64,000 nt of DNA from Mesolinea sp040772305. Lineage in GTDB: Bacteria; Chloroflexota; Anaerolineae; Anaerolineales; Anaerolineaceae. A program made the position numbers and the translations under genes. The notes beneath the pieces were generated by a model, which saw only the letters and a list, made by a program, of their open reading frames with translations, did no database searches and was not told the origin of the DNA. Shown here piece after piece: positions 8,835 through 16,304 of this stretch (positions within the stretch are counted from its first letter, which is position 1; every line of letters starts with the position of its first letter). Where the stretch lies: NCBI GenBank assembly GCA_040772305.1, contig JAXGYK010000001.1:310001-374000 (forward strand), in the 5' to 3' direction.

Positions 8835-8891
8835 CTCTCCCTTCTTCCCAAAATACAGTGCAGGACAAAGCTCTCTGACAAGGGGCTATGC

Positions 8892-8897
8892 TAGAAT
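8892..8897 (+). promoter_or_regulatory. -10 box (TAGAAT) 6 nt from the amrB start
   Basis: TAGAAT, then TAAGGC, then ATG at 8904. It heads the amrB-lipoprotein-priA operon. Confidence 0.4.
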
Positions 8898-8903
8898 TAA
8901 GGC

Positions 8904-9758
8904 ATGAAGACCACAGACTTACGCCCTTCACCTATTGCCGGTTCCTGGTATCCGGGGAACCCTCAGCAGCTGCGCAAGGAAGTGCAAGCTTTCCTCGATG
9001 CTGCGCCCTTAACCAATAATCTGGGTCAGCTGATAGGTCTGGTTGTTCCACATGCCGGCTACATCTACTCGGGTGCCACTGCTGCCCATGCCTTTAAGCT
9101 GGTAAGCAATCAGGTATACGATCAGGTGCTTATTCTTGCGCCATCGCATCATCATGCCAGTTACCCGATACTCAGCAGCGGGCATCTTGCCTATCAAACC
9201 CCGCTTGGAACGGTTCCTGTGGCTCAGGCTGCCCTGGAGGAAATTGCCAGGAACCTAAGCGATCAGGAAGTGGACTTTGGTTTCATTCGCAATGATCAGG
9301 AGCACGCTCTGGAAATTGAGCTGCCCTTCCTGCAAGTTGTTCTGCCGCAAGGCTTTGAGCTTATCCCCCTGATGCAGGTTTCACAAAGAAGAAATGTAGT
9401 TGATGCTTTGAGTGCTTCCATTTTGGCATACCTTAATCAGGCTGGCTCTACAAAACACACCCTGCTCGTAGCCTCTACGGACCTGTCACACTTTCACCAC
9501 CTCAACCAAGCCAAAGAGTTGGATAAACGCTTTCTAGGTGCCCTGGAAGCAATGAATACAGACCAGCTCTACCAGCTCAGCCAAACCGGACAGGCCGAAG
9601 CCTGTGGTTTGGGGCCGGTTGCCACGATATTGCAGGTCTGCCAGGCATTGGGAGCCAACCACTGCCAGTTGCTGGACTATCGCACTTCTGCAGATAGCAG
9701 CCATGATGTACACTCGGTAGTTGGGTATGCGGCTGCGGCAATCACGAAGACGGAATAA
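8904..9758 (+). CDS. amrB: AmmeMemoRadiSam system protein B (Memo-like)
   Basis: A 284-residue Memo family protein. It opens with RPSPIAGSWYPGNPQQL, then has VVPHAGYIYSGATAAHAF, LAPSHHHAS, STDLSHFHH and the closing HSVVGYAAAA, all in the order seen in the family. The histidines in these blocks correspond to the predicted metal site. Memo proteins resemble extradiol dioxygenases and LigB. In many microbes they occur with AMMECR1 and a radical SAM protein, but neither partner is in this window. The stop overlaps the next ATG (TAATG), so it is coupled to the lipoprotein gene and then to priA. Its biochemical role in bacteria is not settled. Confidence 0.88.
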   Translation: MKTTDLRPSPIAGSWYPGNPQQLRKEVQAFLDAAPLTNNLGQLIGLVVPHAGYIYSGATAAHAFKLVSNQVYDQVLILAPSHHHASYPILSSGHLAYQTPLGTVPVAQAALEEIARNLSDQEVDFGFIRNDQEHALEIELPFLQVVLPQGFELIPLMQVSQRRNVVDALSASILAYLNQAGSTKHTLLVASTDLSHFHHLNQAKELDKRFLGALEAMNTDQLYQLSQTGQAEACGLGPVATILQVCQALGANHCQLLDYRTSADSSHDVHSVVGYAAAAITKTE

Positions 9759-10747
9759 TGCGCATGCCCTGGGGCAAGCAAGTTTGGCTGATACTAGCTC
9801 TTGGACTGATAGTTCCTGGCCTTTTATCCAGCGCCTGCCAGCCCGTACCGCAAGGCAGGCCAACCCTTACAGCCAGCCCCATCCTTTCCGAAACACCGCT
9901 GCCATCCCGCACGCCCACGCCTACTCTCTTGCCCAGCAGCACGCCTACGCTTACTGCTTCTTTTACGCCCTATGCCAGCCAGCATGCCTCTGCGACACCT
10001 ACTTTTACAGCAACAGCAATACCACCCTACCCGGCTCGACTCTTTCCCTTAAACAGCGGACAGCAGCTGATAGACTGGAGCTACTCCCGTATTACACAGG
10101 AAGAGCGGCGGGAAGATGGCAGTTTGCGTGAACTTGCCGGCTGCATAAGCCTTCGGCTCCTGGATCGCGGCATCCACCGTCAAACCATTAAAATGATGGG
10201 CAAAGACCTTAGCATCTACTATCTCCGAGTTTCTCACACCTTTGCGGGTGAAGAGCTGGAACTCAAGCTGATTCTCACAGGCTTTTTTGGTCACGACATA
10301 GCAATACCGCAACTGCCAGCCGATGGATCCCTATATCTAAGCTTACACCGTGCCGAAAAAACCAGCTCATTGAATCTTGCGAGCCTATACCAGGCCTGGA
10401 CCCTTCCGCCAGCCAAACGAAGCAACCGCTTTCAGAATCCGAGTCTTCGTGACTTTGAGCTGATCCTCGCTGACTTACCCGAAACTGTGATCCTGCTGGC
10501 AGGGCATCCTGTAGCCTGGAGCGGAGACGATTTACCAAAACTGCAAGCTAATATGGCTAAGTTTTCTGCGTATGCGGCACGCTTCAGCCCTTTTTTTCGC
10601 ATGGATAGTTTTGGAAACATTCTGGGTGCCAGTGCGCAGGCATCTGCCTGGCAAGAGTATCTGCTGCATGGCACACTGCCGCCCCTTAATCTGAGAAACA
10701 GCAAGCTTGCATTTTCGGCAGATTATCTTATTTTGGTGACGCCATGA
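9758..10747 (+). CDS. Secreted lipoprotein with P/T-rich linker, function unknown
   Basis: A 329-residue protein. The signal peptide ends in a lipobox-like LLSSAC (Cys27). A long Pro/Thr/Ser linker (about 32-88) is followed by a globular domain of about 240 residues that I do not recognise. The start overlaps the amrB stop by one base and the stop overlaps the priA start (ATGA), so the three genes are one translationally coupled unit. The globular part has a segment FGNILGASAQASAWQEYLLHG, which looks like a peptide-binding or sortase-like tail, but I cannot support a family. Such linkers are common in surface proteins of Anaerolineae. Confidence 0.78.
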   Translation: MRMPWGKQVWLILALGLIVPGLLSSACQPVPQGRPTLTASPILSETPLPSRTPTPTLLPSSTPTLTASFTPYASQHASATPTFTATAIPPYPARLFPLNSGQQLIDWSYSRITQEERREDGSLRELAGCISLRLLDRGIHRQTIKMMGKDLSIYYLRVSHTFAGEELELKLILTGFFGHDIAIPQLPADGSLYLSLHRAEKTSSLNLASLYQAWTLPPAKRSNRFQNPSLRDFELILADLPETVILLAGHPVAWSGDDLPKLQANMAKFSAYAARFSPFFRMDSFGNILGASAQASAWQEYLLHGTLPPLNLRNSKLAFSADYLILVTP

Positions 10748-13209
10748 AGCGTTTTGTGCTGGTCACCATCAATCACAAACAAATCGAACGCGCCTATAGC
10801 TACAGCGTTCCTTCAGAGCTGGAAGATCAGGTACAAACGGGGAGTTTGGTGACGGTACCGTTTGGCAAGCAAGTCGTCCAAGGGGTGGTTTTGGGCTTCA
10901 CTGATCCGCCCGAACTTCACCGCATTCTGGACATACTCGAGGTGCGAACCGGTACAATCCTGAGTTCAGGACAGTTGTGGTTAGCCCAATGGCTAGCCAA
11001 AGCTTGCTTTGCACCATTAGGTGCCTGCATCAGCCTGATGATCCCGGCCGGCCTTTCACAACGCGCTGATGTACTTGTAGAAGCCACCTCAGCCGGCGTG
11101 GCTTTACAGGAAAAGAAAGAGCTCAGCAACACTCAAAAACGATTGCTCAACCTGCTGCAAAAGCGCGGTGCCTTACGTGGTGGTCAAATCTCGCACGCTC
11201 TTCCCCAACTTAGCTGGAGGCCTGCCCTGAGGGAATTAGAAGCACGCGGTTTGGTGCGCAGCACCGCATTTCTGCCGCCGCCCGGAATTGGGCCCAAAAC
11301 TGTCCGCAGCGCGCAACTAAGTCTTAGCCTTGCTGCGCTTAAAGCCTTGGATGCAAAAAGCCTGGGCAGAACCGCTGCCGTTCAGAACCGGCGTCGCAAG
11401 GTGCTGGACCTCTTGGCTAAAGAACGGTACCCTCTGGATTTTTCCTGGATCTACGCCCAAACCGGAGCCAGTTATGCTGATCTTAAGGTATTGGCTGAAG
11501 CAGGTTTTTTGCACTTTAATGAGACCGAAGTGTGGCGAGATCCCTTGGAAAAGATCCTGCCGGAGCCCACTCAGGCGCCCGAACTTACCAGCGAGCAAAA
11601 AACCGCCTGGGAACAAATAAGCAGTTTATGGAAAAGCAGCCCTGCAAAACCTGTCTTGCTGCATGGGGTAACAGGCTCGGGCAAGACCGAAATCTATATG
11701 CGCGCCGTCACAGAAGCGCTGAAAGAGGGGCAGCAAGTTTTGGTTTTGGTGCCGGAAATTGCGATGACACCGCAAACAGTGCGGCGTTACATGGCCCGCT
11801 ATCCAAACCAGGTAGGTTTGTACCACAGCCAACTTTCGGAAGGAGAACGCTACGATACCTGGCGGCGGGTATACAGCCAGGACCTGCAGCTCATCGTTGG
11901 ACCGCGCTCTGCTCTTTTCTTACCCTACCAGAGCCTGAAATTGATCGTGATTGACGAATGTGACCACGACTCCTTTGACGAACAGGAGCGCGAACCTTTT
12001 TACCATACTGTCGAAACGGCAATAGCCTACTGCCAGAAACTTGAAGCAAGGCTCATTATGGGCTCTGCCACACCCCGAGTAACCCAGTACTACCAGGCCC
12101 AAAGGGGTCACTGGTTCTTGGTGGAGCTGCCCAACCGGGTTTACTTGCGCAACCCGCAGGACCCGGGTACGGTTCAGCAACTGGAGCTCCCCCCGGTGCG
12201 GGTAGTAGATATGCGCGCAGAATTACGGGCTGGAAATCGCAGCGTTCTCTCGGGTGCTCTGCAGACAGCGCTGACAAAGGTGCTTGAAAGGAGAGAGCAG
12301 GCCATCCTCTTCCTTAACCGCAAGGGAAGTTCCACCTATGTGTTCTGCAGGGATTGCGGTAAAGCGTTACTTTGTCCCCAAGACAGCAAGCCCCTGGTTT
12401 ATCATGCCAGCCGGGCAAAGCTGCTTTGCCACAGTTGCGGTTACGAGAGAAAAATGCCGCAGAAATGCCCCAATTGTGAAAGCATACAGATCAGGCAGCT
12501 GGGTTTGGGCACAGAAAAGCTGGAAGCCTTGGTGCGTGCGCGTTTTCCTGAAGCACGTGTAATGCGCTGGGATGCTGAGACTGGCAGCGGCAAGGATGGT
12601 CATGAGTTAATTCTTTCGCATTTTGCGGCCCATCGTGCAGATTTTCTGATTGGCACCCAAGTGCTAAGCAAGGGCCTGGACCTTCCTCTGGTAACGCTGG
12701 TAGGTATCGTACTGGCAGACTTAGGCTTGAACCTTCCCGATTTCCGTGCTGCAGAACGCAGCTTTCAGGTGTTAACCCAAGTAAGCGGAAGAGCTGGCCG
12801 TTCACTGCGCGGCGGCAGCGTAATCCTGCAAACCTACAATCCGGAAAACTTTGTAATCCAGGCGGCAGCAAAACATGACTTTTCAAGCTTCTACACAAAG
12901 GAACTGGCTTTGCGCAGAGCTATGCACTATCCGCCATATAGCCGTCTGGTAAGGCTGGAGTACCGCCATACCAATAACCAGCGTGCCCACGCCGAGGCCC
13001 ATACCCTGGCTGAGCTGATTCGCTTAGAAATGGAAGCCCGCAACATGAACCAAAGCGACGTAATAGGGCCCTTCCCTTGTTTTATACCCCGGCTTTATGG
13101 CCGCTATCGCTGGCAGCTGGTACTGCGCGGTCCTGCGCCAGCCAGCATTTTGGATAGTCTGCCGTTGCAAAACTGGATTGTCGAAATTGACCCACCCAAC
13201 CTGCTATAA
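10744..13209 (+). CDS. priA: Primosomal protein N' (replication restart helicase PriA)
   Basis: An 821-residue superfamily 2 helicase, longer than E. coli PriA (732). The N-terminal 3'-DNA-binding domain starts FVLVTINHKQIERAYSYSVP. Walker A is LLHGVTGSGKTEIYMRAV. The DEEH box is altered to VIDECDHDSFDEQE. The zinc region has CRDC, then CPQD, CHSC and CPNC, so one of the eight usual cysteine ligands (fourth) is Asp. The conserved GLGTEKLE and VSGRAGRS blocks are intact. It reloads the replicative helicase at stalled forks. It is coupled to the upstream lipoprotein gene by an ATGA overlap. The two changes look like lineage variation, not decay, since the rest is complete. Confidence 0.93.
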   Translation: MKRFVLVTINHKQIERAYSYSVPSELEDQVQTGSLVTVPFGKQVVQGVVLGFTDPPELHRILDILEVRTGTILSSGQLWLAQWLAKACFAPLGACISLMIPAGLSQRADVLVEATSAGVALQEKKELSNTQKRLLNLLQKRGALRGGQISHALPQLSWRPALRELEARGLVRSTAFLPPPGIGPKTVRSAQLSLSLAALKALDAKSLGRTAAVQNRRRKVLDLLAKERYPLDFSWIYAQTGASYADLKVLAEAGFLHFNETEVWRDPLEKILPEPTQAPELTSEQKTAWEQISSLWKSSPAKPVLLHGVTGSGKTEIYMRAVTEALKEGQQVLVLVPEIAMTPQTVRRYMARYPNQVGLYHSQLSEGERYDTWRRVYSQDLQLIVGPRSALFLPYQSLKLIVIDECDHDSFDEQEREPFYHTVETAIAYCQKLEARLIMGSATPRVTQYYQAQRGHWFLVELPNRVYLRNPQDPGTVQQLELPPVRVVDMRAELRAGNRSVLSGALQTALTKVLERREQAILFLNRKGSSTYVFCRDCGKALLCPQDSKPLVYHASRAKLLCHSCGYERKMPQKCPNCESIQIRQLGLGTEKLEALVRARFPEARVMRWDAETGSGKDGHELILSHFAAHRADFLIGTQVLSKGLDLPLVTLVGIVLADLGLNLPDFRAAERSFQVLTQVSGRAGRSLRGGSVILQTYNPENFVIQAAAKHDFSSFYTKELALRRAMHYPPYSRLVRLEYRHTNNQRAHAEAHTLAELIRLEMEARNMNQSDVIGPFPCFIPRLYGRYRWQLVLRGPAPASILDSLPLQNWIVEIDPPNLL

Positions 13210-13210
13210 T
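13205..13210 (+). promoter_or_regulatory. -10 box (TATAAT) overlapping the priA stop codon, 7 nt from the next start
   Basis: TATAAT contains the priA TAA stop. TTTGCTT follows, then ATG at 13218. It suggests a separate leaderless transcript for the membrane protein gene. Confidence 0.4.
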
Positions 13211-13217
13211 TTTGCTT

Positions 13218-14081
13218 ATGTCCCGTTGGCGTACTGCATGCAAATTTCTAACGCGCAGTTTGCGGCTTTGTCTAAGCAAGCAAACTACAGTATTCACGCT
13301 TGTGCTGCATCTTTGGGGAGCACTGCTGCTTGGTGGCATTGCCTACGGTTTTCTTGCTTATCTTCTTTTGCAGTTCACCCTGGGGCTTGAAACCCTCTTT
13401 GCCATTGGATTCATAATCGGGCTTCTGATTTGGGCAATTGCAGCTCTAGCCCAAGTATTGAGCGCAGCGCTGATGCGCAAGCATGCAGGCTTAGCTACAG
13501 CAATGCCTCTGCCCTTGATAGCTCAGGTCTTACGATATCAACTGGCAACACCCTGGCAAAACCCGGATGAGCTGGAAGATGGCTCTGCTAAAGACGCAGA
13601 CAAGCCGCAAGTCTTAGAAACTGAAAAATGGCACTATGGTCTGGATTTGCTGCTGCCCCTTATTGCGTTACGTGGGGTAAGACTCGAAGAAGCTCTAAAT
13701 ACACTAAAAACTATGCGGCAAGATTCGCCGCTCAAGTGGAACCCCAGGAACCTGCCGGTTCTAAGGCTCACCCGCAGTATGAGCTGGCTGGGGATAATAA
13801 TAGCCACAGGCTTAGGGAGCCTGGCGGCTTTTCTTTACTGGCAAAAATTCGGGAACGGTAAGCTGGTTCTGCTGGAGGCTGCGGCTCTGGGTTTAGGTTT
13901 GGGGCTTTTTATCGCCCTAGCCTTTTTGCTGCCTGCTGGAATTGCAAAGAGTGTCTACCTTGGTGAAGTATTTGCATTGGAAACCAGTTTGCCTTCCGGG
14001 CAGCTGACCCAGTTTTTGGGGCTGTGGACCCAAACTGGTAACACCTCAGCTTCCCCGCCAGAAACTTTAAGCCAGGTCTAA
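13218..14081 (+). CDS. Integral membrane protein of unknown function
   Basis: A 287-residue protein with four strong hydrophobic helices in two pairs (about residues 25-50, 55-85, 190-212 and 220-245), separated by a soluble segment of about 100 residues containing an acidic patch and KWHYGLDLLLPLIALRGVRL. The frame also offers a TTG at 13212, but the ATG at 13218 fits the TATAAT spacing. It lies between priA and the MFS transporter, 21 bp before the latter, so the two may be co-transcribed. I do not recognise the family. Confidence 0.68.
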   Translation: MSRWRTACKFLTRSLRLCLSKQTTVFTLVLHLWGALLLGGIAYGFLAYLLLQFTLGLETLFAIGFIIGLLIWAIAALAQVLSAALMRKHAGLATAMPLPLIAQVLRYQLATPWQNPDELEDGSAKDADKPQVLETEKWHYGLDLLLPLIALRGVRLEEALNTLKTMRQDSPLKWNPRNLPVLRLTRSMSWLGIIIATGLGSLAAFLYWQKFGNGKLVLLEAAALGLGLGLFIALAFLLPAGIAKSVYLGEVFALETSLPSGQLTQFLGLWTQTGNTSASPPETLSQV

Positions 14082-14102
14082 AACACCCTAATTTGGAGCG
14101 CT

Positions 14103-15560
14103 ATGTCCAAGGAAAAGAAACGTTTTGTCAATCCAATCACAATCAATATTTACTGGTTTGCTCTTTCGCTGCGCAGCAATGTGCTCACGCCTTTGCTTTT
14201 ACCTTTGCTGGTGCAGCGCTTTGTAGGGGATGCAGACAAAGGTGCCAGTTATGGCAGCCTGCGCCTTTACTCATTGATGGTAGCCTTGGTAGTTCAGGCG
14301 ATTATGGGATTGCTCTCAGACCGCTCAACCTCGCGTTTTGGAAGGCGACGTCCCTTTATCTTAGGCGGAACGCTGCTGGATATCGTTTTACTGCTGCTAA
14401 TCGGACTGATAGGCGCTACGATGAGCGGTCAGCAAGGTTTTACCGCACTTTTCATTGTCGTGGTCATTTCCGGCATCAGTATCAACATCGCCCATGCAGC
14501 TACACAGGGCTTAATCCCCGATTTAGTTCCGGAAGCCCAACGCGGACGTTACTCGGGTGTCAAGGCACTTTTTGAAGTGCCCCTGCCGCTCATCGTGACA
14601 CCCTTTTTGATTATGCCCATGATTCGTGCTGGTAATTATATGGGGGCAATTTTTATGCTCATTGCGGTGATGCTTATTGCAGCCCTGCTTACCATGCTTG
14701 TGCGCGAAGTTCCCCAAAAGGCTCCTCCTTTTCCCATGGATTGGAGCGCAATTGGGCGTCTGGCATTGATGACCCTGGTCTTTACCGGAATTATTGTGGC
14801 ATTGGGCGAAGGCATCAAACGCCTCATCCCCTTGTTAAATGACGGCAAGAGCCTGATAGTCTTGGGATTGCTGGGTTTAGCGGCCATGCTGATTGCGATT
14901 TTTGGGGGTGTAAGCACAAGCATTAAGATCGGGCTTGGCTCTGACGCTACGCTGCATCCCTCTTACCGCTGGTGGGTGATTAACCGCCTGGCATTCCTGG
15001 TTGGAGCAGTAAATCTCAGCGGCTTTGTGCTCTATTTTATTCAGGAACGCTTCCCGCAGCTTCAAGGAGATGCTGCCGCCGGGCCAACCTCGCAGCTGAT
15101 GATGATGGTGGGCTTGGCATTGCTGGTATCCAGCTTACCTGCCGGCTGGTTAAGTGACCGGCTGGGAACCAAACGCCTGCTGTTGATAAGCGGTTTACTG
15201 ACTACGGCAGGTGGTTTCTTAGTTTTACTGGCCCCCAGTATTCCCGTCTTGTTAGCAGGCGGAATCATTGTTGGTTTGGGAATTGGCAGCTTTTATCCCG
15301 CCAACTGGTCTTTGGGTACCAGGCTGGTACCCAAGGATCAAGCCGGTCGTTACCTGGGGCTCTCGAACCTGGCAGGTGCAGGAGCAGGGGCCATTGGAGC
15401 TTACATTGGCGGACCGATTGGGGATAAGGCCGGTTTTTCCGTACTAATGGCAATCTATGCCAGTCTTTTTATTATTTCTACGCTTGCACTAACGAAGATC
15501 CAAGTACCTTGGGGACCGCAAAAGGCTGCCTTAAGCGACGAAACTAAGAACGAGGCTTAG
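14103..15560 (+). CDS. Major facilitator superfamily transporter
   Basis: A 485-residue protein with about 12 membrane helices in two halves. The MFS loop 2-3 motif A is visible as GLLSDRSTSRFGRRRPFILG, and its weaker counterpart between helices 8 and 9 is GWLSDRLGTKRLLLISG. The first half most resembles the sugar/cation symporter (GPH/SUC-like) branch, which has a DxxxxRxGRRRP signature, so a sugar substrate is a reasonable but unproven guess. It starts 21 bp after the membrane protein gene and is followed after 5 bp by a nucleotidyltransferase gene, suggesting an operon. Confidence 0.88.
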   Translation: MSKEKKRFVNPITINIYWFALSLRSNVLTPLLLPLLVQRFVGDADKGASYGSLRLYSLMVALVVQAIMGLLSDRSTSRFGRRRPFILGGTLLDIVLLLLIGLIGATMSGQQGFTALFIVVVISGISINIAHAATQGLIPDLVPEAQRGRYSGVKALFEVPLPLIVTPFLIMPMIRAGNYMGAIFMLIAVMLIAALLTMLVREVPQKAPPFPMDWSAIGRLALMTLVFTGIIVALGEGIKRLIPLLNDGKSLIVLGLLGLAAMLIAIFGGVSTSIKIGLGSDATLHPSYRWWVINRLAFLVGAVNLSGFVLYFIQERFPQLQGDAAAGPTSQLMMMVGLALLVSSLPAGWLSDRLGTKRLLLISGLLTTAGGFLVLLAPSIPVLLAGGIIVGLGIGSFYPANWSLGTRLVPKDQAGRYLGLSNLAGAGAGAIGAYIGGPIGDKAGFSVLMAIYASLFIISTLALTKIQVPWGPQKAALSDETKNEA

Positions 15561-15565
15561 ACCCC

Positions 15566-16303
15566 ATGAAGGCCAGCGAAGCAGAAGCCTGGAAGAGCGC
15601 CCGTGGCTTTGCTCGTGCTCTGGCAAAAGCCCAGTTGCCAGGATACCGTGCTACCTATCTGATTGGCTCTTTAGCAGGAGGGTATTTTGAGGCTGGCAGC
15701 AGCGACATTGACCTGGTGGTACTCTTTGCAGGTCAGGCTCCACAAGAGAGTGAAAGTTTAGCCTCTTACCTTGCCGAGATGGCCAGAGAATGGTTAGCAA
15801 AACATCCCCCCTATGAAATAGAATGTCTGCCGCATTATGAAGACGAATTCCGCCGGGATGCCAGCGGCTGCCTGCCTAAAACAGATCTGGCAGCCCGTAT
15901 GCTTGTGCAGTCGCAGTGCTTAGATCCCAAAATTGTCTCTTTAACAATAGATATTCCTCTTGCCGAAGACTTTCGAGCCGAATTAAAACATTACCTTCTT
16001 GACCACGGCACCAAAAGCGCCGCCGGAGATTCTTCCAATCCAAAGCAGCTGGTCAACCACGCACTTACCCTGATGCGTTTTTATCTCGCCATTGAAAAAG
16101 AGCTTTGGGTATACAACAAGAATGAAATAATAAAAGCCTACCAACAGGCAGGCAGTTCGGCTAAGGTTCCGGAGGTACTGCAGGATTGTTTAACGCAAGT
16201 GCGTAACGGCACCGCCTCAGACAAGGCAAGCATTGTAGAATTGCGATCTGCTGTTGGAAGCTTTGAAAACAAGCTTCTTAATCAAGTTAAAGGCATCCGC
16301 TAA
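15566..16303 (+). CDS. Nucleotidyltransferase-domain protein (kanamycin nucleotidyltransferase-like fold)
   Basis: A 245-residue protein. About 40 residues in is the pol-beta-type motif YLIGSLAGGYFEAGSSDIDL, with the GS and DxD elements that bind nucleotide and metal. The following strand VVLFAG and the later YEIECLPHYEDEF fit the fold. The C-terminal half (about 150-245) is helical, as in KNTase or HEPN-like partners. It could modify a small molecule or a protein. It starts 5 bp after the MFS gene and converges with the Rad50-like gene, one base apart. No resistance role can be claimed from the sequence. Confidence 0.7.
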   Translation: MKASEAEAWKSARGFARALAKAQLPGYRATYLIGSLAGGYFEAGSSDIDLVVLFAGQAPQESESLASYLAEMAREWLAKHPPYEIECLPHYEDEFRRDASGCLPKTDLAARMLVQSQCLDPKIVSLTIDIPLAEDFRAELKHYLLDHGTKSAAGDSSNPKQLVNHALTLMRFYLAIEKELWVYNKNEIIKAYQQAGSSAKVPEVLQDCLTQVRNGTASDKASIVELRSAVGSFENKLLNQVKGIR

Positions 16304-16304
16304 T

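Noticed and set aside
9721..10131. Second-frame ORF through the P/T-rich linker of the lipoprotein gene
   Set aside because: It overlaps a coupled gene in another frame and its composition reflects the repetitive linker codons.
15566..16303. Toxin-antitoxin or antibiotic-resistance nucleotidyltransferase
   Set aside because: The motif supports only the nucleotidyltransferase fold. There is no paired HEPN or antitoxin gene and no resistance context.
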